Shown in pieces: positions 22,973-35,107 of a DNA stretch of 64,000 nt. The notes under the pieces were generated by a model, which was not told where the DNA came from, ran no database searches, and worked only from the letters and a program-made list of their open reading frames with translations. The stretch is from Apodospora peruviana (lineage: Eukaryota; Ascomycota; Sordariomycetes; Sordariales; Lasiosphaeriaceae), in contig JAUEDM010000009.1 in NCBI GenBank assembly GCA_033439685.1, positions 1,178,001 through 1,242,000 on the forward strand. The letters run 5' to 3'. Each line of letters begins with the position of its first letter. Position 1 is the first letter of the stretch. Position numbers and translations under genes: made by a program.

Positions 22973-24883
22973 ATGACGTCGACGGGAGTGGAGGTCAACC
23001 ACTACACCTCCTCACTATCACCGGCCCAAAACGGTGGAGTTGCCGACGGCTCCAAAAAGGATCTCTTCCAGAATGAAAAAATCGACGATCCGGAAGTCAG
23101 CTCAGTCTCGACCTCTCCGATCGATAACACCCATCGGACGCTCAAAGCGCGCCATATCCAGTTGATCGGTGAGTTCCTATCTACCTTACCCACCCCAGAC
23201 CGTCATGGTGCCCAGAACCACGTGCTAACTTGACTGTCTTGGTTATTATAGGCATCGGAGGAACCATCGGCACAGCTCTGTACGTGCAAATCGGAAAGGG
23301 TCTACTCAACGGCGGTCCGGCAAGTCTGTTTCTTGCCTTTACAATATGGTAAGCTTAAACTCAATTCCCATTCACCCTTTCTGTTCGGTTTATTGATTCA
23401 ACCAAAAAGGTGTTCCTTCATCCTAGCAGTCACTCTCTGCATGGCCGAGATGGTCACTTACCTACCCATCTCATCCCCGTTCATCCGGTTCGCTGGCCGC
23501 TACGTGGACGAGGCCTTTGGTTTCGCGGCGGGTTGGAACTTTTTCGTCTTCGAGGCCGCCATGGTGCCCTTTGAGATCACGGCGTGCAACGTCATCATCC
23601 ACTACTGGAGCGACGCCGTGCCCGTCGGCGTCATCATCGCCATCACGCTCGTGCTATACGCCGTGATCAATCTCCTAGCAGTAAAATGGTACGGAGAGGC
23701 CGAGTTCTGGGCCGCTTTAGGGAAGATGGTTCTCATTGTGGGGTTGATCATCTTCACTTTCATCGTGATGCTCGGCGGTAATCCCCTGCACGACCGGTTC
23801 GGGTTCAGGTACTGGAAGGATCCCGGCCCGTTCACGGAGCTGTACTACGAGGGCACCCTGGGGCGGTGGCTGGGCTTCCTGCAGTGCTTGATCCTCGCGA
23901 GTTTCACCATCGCCGGGCCCGACTACGTCTCCATGGCGGCCGGCGAGGCCGAGAACCCCCGGGTGGTCATGCCGCGCGCTTTTAATGCTGTGTTTTACCG
24001 CCTCACAGCATTTTTTGTTCTCGGCTCGCTGTGCGTGGGCATCCTGGTGCCGTACAATGATACCGAGATGGCGAAGGCGTTCAGCACCGGCGCCCCGGGC
24101 GCCGCGGCGAGCCCTTACGTCGTGGCCATGAACCGGCTCAAGATCAGGGTGCTACCCGACATCGTCAACGCCATGGTGCTGACGGCTGCTTTCTCGGCTG
24201 GAAACAGCTACGTGTACTGCGCCTCGCGGTCGCTGTACGGCCTCGCGCTTGAGGGAAAAGCTCCCCGCATCTTTACGCGCTGCACAAACAAGGGCGTGCC
24301 CATTTATTGTGTTGTTGTCGTGCTGATTATTGGTTTGCTCAGTTTCCTGCAGGTGTCCAACAACGCGGCCGTGGTGCTGCAGTGGTTCGTGAACTTGGTC
24401 ACGGCGAGCCAACTGATCAACTTTAGTGTTATGTGCGTGACCTACCTCCGGTTCCACGCCGCGCTGAAGGCGCAGGGCATCAGCCGGGATAAGCTGCCGT
24501 ACAAGGCGCTGCTGCAGCCGTATGCCGCGTGGTACGGTTTGGCCGGCTGTTTTGTCATGACGTTTGTCGGTGGTTATACGGTTTTTCTTCCCGGCCATTG
24601 GGATGTTCCGACTTTCTTGTTTTCGTACACCATGATTGGTGTCGTCCCGCTGCTGTTTTTGGGCTACAAGGTGTTTATGCGCTCGAGGTTCTACGCCGCT
24701 GATGAGATTGACTTGTACAAGAACGTTGCTGAGATCGAAGAGTACCAGCGGACATATGTGCCGATGCCACCAAAGTATGTTTCTCTCCTGGCTCTTTCCT
24801 TGTGTTTACACAGAACGTCCGTACTGACGCATCGCGACTTTAGGAACGCATTCCATCGATTATTGGATTGGTTATTTGGGTAG
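22973..24883 (+). CDS. Amino-acid permease (fungal APC/YAT family)
   Basis: Plasma-membrane amino acid/proton symporter. Four exons are inferred: 22973-23168, 23252-23348, 23410-24774 and 24844-24883, 1698 nt (565 aa). After a soluble N-terminus of about 60 residues, HIQLIGIGGTIGTALYVQIG marks TM1, the conserved family signature. About twelve hydrophobic segments follow, with family blocks such as AEMVTYLPISSPFIRFAGRYVD, GWNFFVFEAAMVPFEIT and FTIAGPDYVSMAAGEAENPR. The C-terminal tail is short and its last 13 residues come from exon 4. Intron 3 (24775-24843, 69 nt) is in frame without a stop, so intron retention would give a longer tail. Substrate cannot be fixed from sequence. GATA-type words and a uORF pair lie upstream. 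Confidence 0.93.
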
Positions 24884-26249
24884 AATGGTTTGTTTTATTC
24901 AATATTGTTGGGGTTCGTTCATGCTTGGTCGGTTAATAGACTGCGAATAAAAAACATGCTTCGTCATCGAATACCCCGAACAAGCAGACCGGCAGTGTCA
25001 TGAGGTGGGCATCGTCGTTTACCGGACTTGCAGTGAGAGAGATACCTATTGTATAGACGTGTATTATTGAAGCAATAGTGGAGTAAACATGATCAAAATA
25101 ATTGCAGTAGTACATTTTCTTTCGTTTGTTATATTACGTCTGCACGGGAACAAGGTCGTCCAGTTATCTACAAAATTACTTCGCATTTAATGATCATTCA
25201 AAGCTTCCCTCATTCTTAACTCTTGTGTTCCTTCGCCTAGTGCTGTGTAATGGTATAGACTACGTGATACACAACCTAAGACGACTTCGAAATGCAAAAC
25301 TAAGATGAAAGGAACTTGATCATTTTCTAATGTGGTAGCTAATACCAGGACTAACTAACTGATGTGCGGTAAATTAATCGAAATAATAAGTGATTATGAT
25401 AGCATGCCTGTATGTTTGCAAGTTGTCCTTCTGGGCTTCCTGGGTAGTGTTCCTTTCGTTTATGGTGTATCCTGAAATAGAATTAAAACCCCTGATAAGG
25501 GGTGGGATAAAAGACATGTTATGAGAATCGAATAATCAAGACAAATAACCTTTAGCTTTGACTCCGACGATTTCTCTGTATCAACCTGTGCCTTGTAGCA
25601 CCTCCCTATGCCCATCACCATCAACTCCGCAAAGATAACATCCCTCGTCTCTCATAAGCCACATCATCGTTCATATCTCGTATACCCGTCCGACGTAGAA
25701 TCTGTTTGTATTATTAGTGTACGAACTATCCCGACGCCACATCCCCATCCAGCCAACAAACGCCATGAGTGTCGAAATCAACAAAAGCTCGCAAGAAGGA
25801 CCAGGATAGAATAAAAAGCCCAAACCAAGTTAGGTGCGGTAGGTATTCCCTTCTGTCTATCTATATATTCCCACATCTTCGACCGCCAATTCGTGAGCTA
25901 CACCCATATGAACCCAAAAGAACAAAGGCAAAACTAGGTTGTGGTCTAAAAAAAACAATATGGGAAAAAAAGGGGAGGAAATACAAAAACAGAATAAAGG
26001 TTCTTGGACTTGACATTTCATTCATCAAAACCTTCACTCCACCTATCCCAAGCAAGTCTATAATTGTTGCTTTCGAAATTGAAGATCATAGGAAAAAGGG
26101 AGAACGAAGGAGAATAATATAGAATAAAGATACTGAACACACAGGGGCAAATGACTTGCTTCATAGGAAAGTAGTGGATGAAGTCATTAAGCGTGATAAG
26201 CAAGCAGATAACCGCCCATAAGGAAAAGACAAAGTAACAGCGGTCCAAA
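24884..26249. other. AT-rich spacer between permease and dehydrogenase 3' ends
   Basis: 1.4 kb between two convergent genes, visibly AT-richer than either. Poly-A runs lie around 25948-25985. No frame has a recognisable domain; the minus frame 26018-26656 is the shadow of the dehydrogenase. Confidence 0.55.
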
Positions 26250-27711
26250 TCAAGCCTCGATGACGACTTTGAGAACAAGATTGCCATCATCGTCAACGGT
26301 GCGACTGGCAAGTTCGAACGCCCCCTTGGCATTCTCCAGGCCCTTGAACCTGTGAGTGACCATCTCGTCCAGATTCGGCAACGTGAAGCCAGCACCAACA
26401 CTTTGGGCGCAGAGCACACGAATGCCGGTGGCATATGTGTTTGCGTAGCGGAAGATACCGAGGATGTCAATCTCGCGGAGGTGAGCCACAGACATGGGAA
26501 GCGTTTGGACGGGTGTGCCCATGCCGACCATGATGACTTTACCTCCTGGCCGAGTAGCATACAGGGCGGTGTGCATACATATCTCCTTGCCAGTGCACTC
26601 AAACGTGATGTCAACGCCATCGTCCTCGTCTTCAACCAAGAGGGGCTTGTGAGCATTCGTCAGAGAGAGCATATCGGCAGCTAGCATCTTGGCCGAGTCA
26701 AGCTGGCTCTGGAATGACATGGTACTACCTGGCGTCATGACGCCATCAAGGGGAGTGGAGATGCCAGAGTTAGTACTGCTGGCTATGGACGAACTGCTTG
26801 ATGAGCTGTGAAGCGGTCGGGGGACAACGTAGCCGTGAGTTGCGAAGCCTTTGGAAACGGCGAAGTCAACGCGTCCTTGGTCAACGTCAGTGATGGTGAC
26901 GGTTGCACAGCCGGCTTGCCTCGCCATGGCAGCGGTGAGAAGGCCAACAGCGCCCGCTCCGAGAACCAACGCTGTGGAGCCTGGCTCTGGACTAGCCCGG
27001 TTGACAGCATGAATGGCGACGGAGAGTGGCTCCAGGAGCGCGGCTGCGTCGAAGGAAATGTTGTCAGGAAGCTTGTGGCACCAAATGGCCGGATGATTTA
27101 TTCGCTCCTGAAGGGTACCCTGGAAGTGAGGGACGGATTTGGCACTACTCCTAAACCTCATCTTCTTGCAGAGGTTATACCGCCCCTTTCGGCAGATGCC
27201 GCACTGCCCACACGGAATGCCGACCTCGAGCGCCACCCGGTCACCGATGCTGAAGCCTGAGACATGGGGTCCGATGGCGACCACGGTGCCGGAAGATTCA
27301 TGGCCTAGTGATAGGGGCATACATGCGCAGAGATCGCCATTGGCGAACTTCTTGTAGTAGGAGACATCAGAGCCGCAGATACCCGTGGTCCTGACAGCAA
27401 TCTGCAGCTCACCAATACTTGGTTCCTCGATGCTCCGACGTTCCTGGGGACAAATCGGTGTGTCAGCTGCAGCTTACCGAGGGTGTGGGTAAAATCTCCT
27501 AGCGAGCGAGGCGGCTCCAAAAATAACGAGGCCAACAACACCCCCCTTTCTTGTGTAACACGCCAAATCTGGGGCCGGGGGGACAAGGAAAGGGAATATT
27601 TACCAATCGCAGGTCGCGAGGGCCATGCAAGACGGACGCACTGATTGTCGAAGCTTTCGAGATGACGGGTAGGTGCATTGGCGCCGGCTCGCCAGTCGCG
27701 GAGGGAGCCAT
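26250..27711 (-). CDS. Zinc-dependent sorbitol/alcohol dehydrogenase (MDR family)
   Basis: Cytosolic NAD(P)-dependent polyol/alcohol dehydrogenase. Two exons are inferred: 27711-27604 and 27443-26250, 1302 nt (433 aa). Catalytic zinc ligands are C59 (TGICGSD), H84 and E85 (LGHES); structural zinc ligands are C114, C117, C120 and C128 (CGQCGICRKGRYNLC). The Rossmann fold starts at VLGAGAVG, and the acidic residue after the second strand (TITDVDQGR) favours NAD over NADP. A Ser-rich insertion of about 70 residues interrupts the Rossmann domain before DDGVDITFECTGK; sorbitol dehydrogenases of animals and plants lack it. Start chosen at MAPSATG in the context AAGATGG, although the frame is open upstream to 28044. 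The substrate (sorbitol, xylitol, arabinitol or another) cannot be decided here. Confidence 0.87.
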
Positions 27712-30700
27712 CTTGATCTGATGACGATGAGGGCGTGGGATGGGAGTGGGATGCACGGGGGTTGAGTCCGCGGGCTTGGCTAGCTGAGACTGAGGCAAGC
27801 CAGTGGGATTGGCCCAAGAGCCGACGAGAGAGTTGTGTGCCCGTGGGGCAAGGCTATCGAGGAGCTCTGCTAAGGACCAAAGGGTTGCTGGGTTACGAGA
27901 GTAGCTCCGTGGAGGCTCTGCTAGGTGTCTGGGGAAGCGCGGGATGAACGGAGATGAGAGAGGGTAGAAGCAGCTGAGGACGAACGGCCGTGGGGACCGG
28001 TGAAGGCGAAGACGGGTGTACTTGTTCTCTTGGAAGCAGAGCAAAAGTCTGGAGAAGTGGCGAGTTGGTCAAGGGGTAAACCGGTCAATGATGGGGGGAG
28101 ATGTATCAGAATTGGGAGAAGATCATGAAAGACAGAGCGGGAGCCATGGAAGGACCCCCACTCTTAAGTATAGCCCATTAACGGTTTGACCGCCATGATG
28201 AATCACTGGAGTGCTGCTGCTAGGTGTCAATCCGCGATGGGCGCGGCCCGGGTTCAAGGAGGTCTGGACGATGAGAGTGTCAGGGGGAGCGACAAGGTCC
28301 AGGAACAGGAAGCAAAGGTGCTTTCTCGGAGGCAGAGCATTGAGCTCCCACAAGCCTCACCAGTCAGATATCGCCGAGTTATCTCTGTGCTGGTAGGAGC
28401 TAAGGGCAATGCGAAGAAGAGAGACTCCATAATCTCGGGAAGTCATATGCAAGCAGGCTAGCGACAAGGACAATCTTTCGGCAGGAGAATCCATCTACCC
28501 ATGTCCATTGACGTTTGACGGGAGCATCAGGACGAGAGAGGTTCAGCCGGAGCCGGAGTCAAGGTACAAACAGGACCGACCAGGAAGATCCACCAGCGCC
28601 ACACCTGCATCTGCATTTTGTGGTGTAGCGGCGGTCGATGTAACTTGCACGGTATCGTCGCGCAGAAGACATGCGTAAACAAGGGGGAGGGCATTGGAAG
28701 GCGGGCGATACGGGTCAAACGGGAGAGGTACCGCGCTGCCCATGCCCATGTCGCTCGCCCCCATGGCCGGGTGCGCTGCTCTGCGCTTGGCCAGTGTGTG
28801 TGCATTTGCGAGGGACCCGGGCAGATCGTGGGAACCATTTAAGCCAGTCCTGATGCGATCCGGGAGCAGCTGGGGCGAGGGTCTTTCCTGTCTGGGCCTC
28901 CTCGAGCCGTGTTGGTGGAGCTGTGACGATGGCGAACGGCAGCCAGAAGTGGTATGGGCGTTTCTAAGAAGACCTGCGGGTGCCGGGGCGTCGTTCTGCA
29001 CGCTGTCCAAATGCATGTCGCCCACGCAGCGGCCGCATGTAATACCGTGTTGCCAGTCTAGAAAGGGATGTGGGTTGTAGTTGGGTGGGTGACATGTGTT
29101 GAATGTTGAGACAGATGGAAACGGAATGATGGAGCCATAGACGACTTTGTCTATTCTATGTATCTTGACTTAGATACCGGAAATGACCTGTGAAAGCCGG
29201 CAGTCCAGCTGGCACTGGGGGCGGTTGGAGGTCGGTGGTGAGACAGAGGCAAACAACGATATATCAGCCGGGACCAGCCGTTCCTGGGCGAGTTGAAGGC
29301 GGCTGGCTTCTGTCCGCAGATGATTTGCGTATAATGTGTTATATACAAAGTTGAAGGTGTGCCGTGAAAAGATGGTGTGCAATGTGAAGATTGCGAAATC
29401 GTCCCATCATCACCGACGAGCGCCACAACTGGCTGAGAGCTGTCACAAAGAGAACTTTGTCGCAGCCGGAGGGAGGTGCGGGTAGTAGTTCTAGATGCTA
29501 CACAGTAAAGAGATATGTACAGGGGGATGATCTGGGAGGGTGTGGGCGGGTGGGGTTGAGATGAGTGCGATCTCGACATAGGCTGTTTGTTGTACCTCAA
29601 CCTGAGCAAAACTGGAGTTGGGGATGGAAGTAAGTTGTTGAACTCAACGTCCCCGAAACTTGAATCGAAAGGAAATGGAGATTGGAAATTGGAGAGACTC
29701 GAGACTTGAGACTCGGGACGGGACTCGGAGAGGGAAAGGACGATACCATGAAGCCGAAGCAGGCCGGGGCGCTTTCCCGAGTCCCGGGACGTTTTCGTGC
29801 TTCGTCCGTCGTTCTTGCCCCGATATTCCTAGAGCCGTTGGTATCACAAGCAACTAGAAGGAGCAACTCAAAGCCAACCGAGCGGTATGAAGCTGAATGG
29901 AAGTTGCGAACCATCACCCCTGGTGGAGAGAGGTGGAGAGAGTTGGAAGTTGGAGAGTGGGGTCCCAAGCCAGACAGTTCACAGGGAGAAAGAGCATCAT
30001 CATCCTGGTATCCGTACAAGATCACCTCAGCAAGGATCGGACAAGGATAAGCAGATCACCACGAAAAAAAAGCAAAGGAAAAAGAAAGAAATATCGTGAC
30101 ACCTCGGCCGCCCTAGTGGAAGAGCCACCATAACGCCTCTTTTCGGCAGTCGTTTTGCGACTCAACTCTATCTCGACCTCATCTTCTCCAGCGCTTTCTA
30201 TGGCCAGCTTGCGCCATAGTTGTCCATTTTTGTTTCCATCACACTATCATACTGGTAATGACACGACCGCCGATGCCGCAATCGAAGCTATCGTACGCTC
30301 TGCGCCCTCTATCAAACATTTCACGGGGTGGGCCAAATCAGAGGCCGCATATGAGGTTGCGTTACCCGAATCCTCTCAGGAGTCCGCCGCAGCGCCAGTT
30401 GTGCAGCCAAGTGCATGATTGCATCGCTACATGCGCACGACACACGAACATGGATTCCCTTGAATTCTTCTCCGCACAGCGAACGCTCCTCGGGTGTCGC
30501 CCCAAAGCCATCCTGGTTATCGGGTGTACCATGACAAGTTTTCGGATCCTGTTCGGCTTCAGAGCGGGCACCGACTCCCGTTTGGACCATCTCGCGACGG
30601 TGCATATCGCTGAGATCCTGTATGTCTTTGGAGTGGCTGCTTCTAGCCCAGTGTCACTGTAGTGCATCCAGCTAATACTTCTCGTGATAACTATCAGACA

Positions 30701-33700
30701 AAAATATTCCTCACCACTGCATTCTCTCCAAATCTAAACCCCACATCGGTCGTCGACCCCAACACATCCTGGCCAAAGGGGTCGATCTCGCTCAAACGGC
30801 CCGTTAGTGGACACGACCAGCGAGCTTCGAGAACGGAGATCCTTCGATATGGGGAATAACGGCTTTCTCGATTGGTCCAACGCTCTTTCTGCCGAGTGCT
30901 GTCAAGTAAGGGTAGCTCCGACGGACTGATGCGATCCGTAATTTCATATCTGCCACGACGGTTCGCTGCTACCAAGCACAAGCGGTCTAAAAGAAAGCTA
31001 GTCTCAGCAGCCAACAGATGACGAGTCTTTGATGAGCACAGACCGAATCGCAGTGGACAATGTTGCTGCCAGGAACCTTGGCCTGTTGGGCTGTGGTTAA
31101 TCATCCTTGCATCTTCTTATTTTGCCGGCCCTACGGCGAAACATCTGCACATGGCAAGACAGGGGTGGCCATGCCGTCACCGAGGCTCCTTGCTCGCCTT
31201 TGCGTCCATCTGCCACATCTGCCCCATGAAACAGAAGAGGAAGCTATTGGACCAGTGCAAGAAACTGGACGAGCAAAGGTACATTGTCGTGTGGAAAGTT
31301 CTTGCTACCGTGGAAAGGACAGTTCTGGGCCGGTTATTCTCGCGGATAGCCTCTGCACTCTTCCTTATTACTCGCCCTTTGAGCTTCGCTCCAGATATCG
31401 CCTGGAAAACATATACATAGGCCCCCGGGACTAATCAATTCCGAGAAGGTGCGTCACCTTCAGGTTACACTGTGCCGTGTTCCCCGGGACGCCACAGGTA
31501 GTGTATTTTCGGAACACTGAAGTCCAGCCGCGTGGGATGTGGGACGGTGTGAAAGTCGTCCAGAGAGCGACACTGGACCCTGTGGCGGACGCCGTCATGG
31601 TGGTTCCCAGCATCCCAAGCCTGTTTCGGGGATTCTGTTATCCAGCGCGCAGATAATGCGGCTCACACTTTACAGGGACGAAAGACATGTTGAGATCCCT
31701 CCAGCCGCGCTTATCGAGACGCCAAGAGAGCGACAGAAAAAAGCCAGTGCCGGCAATCATCAACGGAACGCATCATCGATGTTGCTTTTCACCATCCGGT
31801 CCTGATAACAGGGCATGCCGTGGTGCCTTATCAGCGATCAAAGCTATTCTTCCAGCATCCATCATCCTGGCAGTCATGGTCGTCCTTCCACGCACGGCGA
31901 CGAGTTCCTCCTCAGACAGCCAATCAACACATTTTATGAGCTGTGACCTGTTTCTGTGCGAGTGCGGTTCACGGCTCACAGAAGAGTTGATCCCAAGCTC
32001 GAGCGGTTGGCTGGCGGCTCATTCGCCCATTTAAGACATGACAAGCACTACATTACGTTCTGGCCCCTTGCCCCGCGATTCCGTAAACGAGCCGGCTGAT
32101 GTGGAGGCGCTAGGGTTTCCGGACCAGAACCAGCCTCGTTAATCCGTATGTACAACTTACCACAATCAGATGCTTTTGGAAAACAGACAAAAAGCTTCTC
32201 GAACCCGCGCAGCCAACCGAGCTCTTGAGCTGTGCTCGGCCCTCCCTGGTGGAAAGGCGGATGGATAAACGCACCTCACACGGATCTGTACCTATGCTCA
32301 GTTGTTCTCCTTCCGCCCCAAGAACCCACTCCAATGGCGTTCTTTTGTGTTGCACAAGCCATCCTCCTCTTCACCCACCAAATAAGGAAATCCCGGACTG
32401 GACTGGCCTGTCACAGCGCAACGACGCGTCCGTCTTCCTTAGCCTTTAATGTCTTGGCTTGCGAACTGCTTGCAGCTTTATCGACTTGATACTGATTTCC
32501 AAGCCACTGTCTGCTTATCGGCTCCAGTCGGTAAACTTGCCTAGGTATTCTGTGCCTTTGGGGTACAGGAAGCTATTGCGCTTTTGTAGAACCTTGGATA
32601 CGTGCACACTAAGCTCTGACATAGCTGCACGGGTAACTACCGACTTCCAGGCTCAGGCAATTGGCAGGGATCCGTGGTCACATCGTCCCATCCAAGGATG
32701 CATGCCCTCCTTGCCCCGAGGGCTTCGCATCACAAGATCCTGCTCTACGCCTACCAAGAAAGCACGGGGTTAGTTCACCAGAGAAACAAGGCTGATTACT
32801 TGGAGGGAGTCTCAAGTGCGAGTCCTGAACATAGATTCCGGATATAAGCGAGTGCTCCGGATTTGGCCTGCACTGGAGGCTGTTCAGCGATTACTTGTTA
32901 CGGTTACCATCTACCAGCTGGACACCTCCCGTTCTAGATTACCTCACGGCTTGTACCCCCACCGATGGCCCTATAGCTCAAACGGAAACTTGGATGCCTA
33001 TGATTTCATACTCTGCGGAAACCTGAGAAACGGCCGGATCCCGTCTTCGGTGGGGGGAGCCTCGAATCGCTCTCAATACAATTAAGCCCGGTCGTGCTGG
33101 GCAAAAACGTGCTCGGGCTATCCATGCACACGGGATGGAGTAGAGCCAAGGTATTTTGCCCAGAGCATAGCGGAGGGCGACCGCCGCTGCTACCGCTCGT
33201 ACTTCTCGGGCTCTCGGACTTCAGAGGACCGGAACCCTCGTGCAAGCCGACTCATACCCGTTCACCGCGTCGCTCGTTATCAAGTTCTCAAAAGACGAGA
33301 GCAAGTAGATATCAAGGCAGAGGAGAGGGAGAGAAAGACCAGCGGTAGTCATGACAATCTTCTGACCAGGTATCCGTACCCCAGCCGGATGCAAGTATGA
33401 GGCGCAACCGCCCGGGGCAGCAAGCCCTGCCACCCGCATGGCCGCAGACGCCAGGCCGACAGCAACTTGTAGTTTGTATCACCAACCACATGCCGCTGAC
33501 TCTATGCTTCTCCTGTTGTTTTGCTACGCCTCCTGTGTATGGTGCAAGGTCGATCCTGTGTGTGTCTCATCTTGACTCACCTACAACGCAAATACTACCA
33601 AGGATAGAAGATAATGGGAAACGTCGCTACGGAAAGCGGTGAGCATGCAGGAATACAACCAAACAACCTTACGCACGACAAGCATAGGGGCGGCACGAAC

Positions 33701-35107
33701 TCGGTCGGGAGTGCCGTCCCGAAATTCGGTCCTCCGGCCGGAACGAGGCCGTCCTATCCGTTGGTATGCTGGGAACGTGGCAACTAAAAAAATGGGCTAG
33801 ACGGAATCTGTGTGCATAAGGTGAGGTCACCACTACATACCTGAGGAACGTGTCGAGAGAGATTATGCGATAGGAAGCTTTCCGCCTGGCCGCTTCCTTC
33901 CAGGGCCAGCCGCTCTCCAACACCTATCATCCCCCACCGCCTATCCGAGACAGTCAGTCGCCGGGGTCGGTAGGTATCCCCCTGCGGCCTCGGATCTCGA
34001 GCCGCATCCTGCTCGTCCGAGCGCTCTCTCGCCTCCAGAGCGGAGGGTTGAGGTATACCACCTACCTGTGTGGGTGGCAGAGAAAGAGGGTGGGTGGATG
34101 CAACATGTCAGAAACCTAGAATATAACCTACCATGCACCTATCAACCCAACATGCTCGTCAGCGAACCTCACCCAATGGTCGAAGAGCAATTCCTAAAGC
34201 CCTACCGGGTAAGCACCTCACCCCCGTTTTCCCAGTCTGGCCCCCAGTTTCTCATCCATCGATGCTTCCTTGGGATGCCAAACAAGTAAACAAGCGATAC
34301 ACTGGCAGATATTGCCTTGGAATAAAGAGCCTTGAGAGGAGAAGGAGAGACGAAAGATGTACGCATGGAGAGCGTAATACGACCGCCATTTCTCGGTGGG
34401 ATTTTTATTGGATAAGTACATATGCAAAAATACGAGACAACTAGAAAGAAAACAAAGGGGGGATATACTAATCGAAAGCTTGGCGAGCGCGTTGAATAGA
34501 TAGCTTCCGTCGCATTTTCTCACAACACCAGCACCGACCATGACAGAATAACAAGAGACAACCAAAGAATGGCGGTAAAGAGGAAAGGCAACAAGGCAAC
34601 GAATCAGAAATAACAATCACCTGGAAAAGGACTGGCTGGCTGGCGAAGGATTGGTCCAAACCTCCATCCGCACCCTCGAACGTCAGCAGCGATGTACAGA
34701 GACAAAAGAGGTACACCTCGCATTGCGGTCTCAACTTTTTCTGCCTCGCCGCCCCCTCTCCTTCACCACCTCTTATCAGTGCCTTGATATGCTTGTCCCC
34801 TTGCCGGCTTGTCCATCCTTCCATCTCGTCATGACTCAATCCTCAAGCTCCTTCCTCTTTTGCAGTTAATTATGCCATCTTGTTGTGTTGTGCTGTGTTA
34901 TGAGCAAGTTTCCATCCAAGGTTCAAGGCCGATCATTCTCACACCTCTCACACAAACGCGCATCGTTCAGCAGAGCAACGGCCGACCACCTGCCAAATTA
35001 AATTATAAAATAAAGATAGGTAGGGATTCGATTCCTTCTTTGATGATACTGCGCATGCCATCGTTGCGGAAGGCCGGATGTCGATCCGAACACTAGAACA
35101 ACAGGTT
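27712..35107. other. 7.4-kb gene-poor spacer
   Basis: It contains the dehydrogenase 5' region and no frame with a recognisable domain. The most protein-like short frame is 31151-31420 (plus, 89 codons, ATG start, a Lys/Arg-rich helical stretch after a CHIC motif), too weak to call. A minus frame of 160 codons at 28543-29025 also lacks recognisable features. TAGGTA-type words recur (32538, 33971, 34050). It may contain non-coding transcripts, the 3' UTR of VPS17 or lineage-specific genes. Confidence 0.5.

Noticed and set aside
27712..28044. 111-residue N-terminal extension of the dehydrogenase
   Set aside because: The residues resemble translated leader, while MAPSATG at 27711 has a strong context and matches the usual family start.
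29060..29092. 5S rRNA-like stretch (GTAGTTGGGTGGGTGAC)
   Set aside because: Only about 17 nt match the 3' part of fungal 5S rRNA as I remember it; the rest of the gene is absent.
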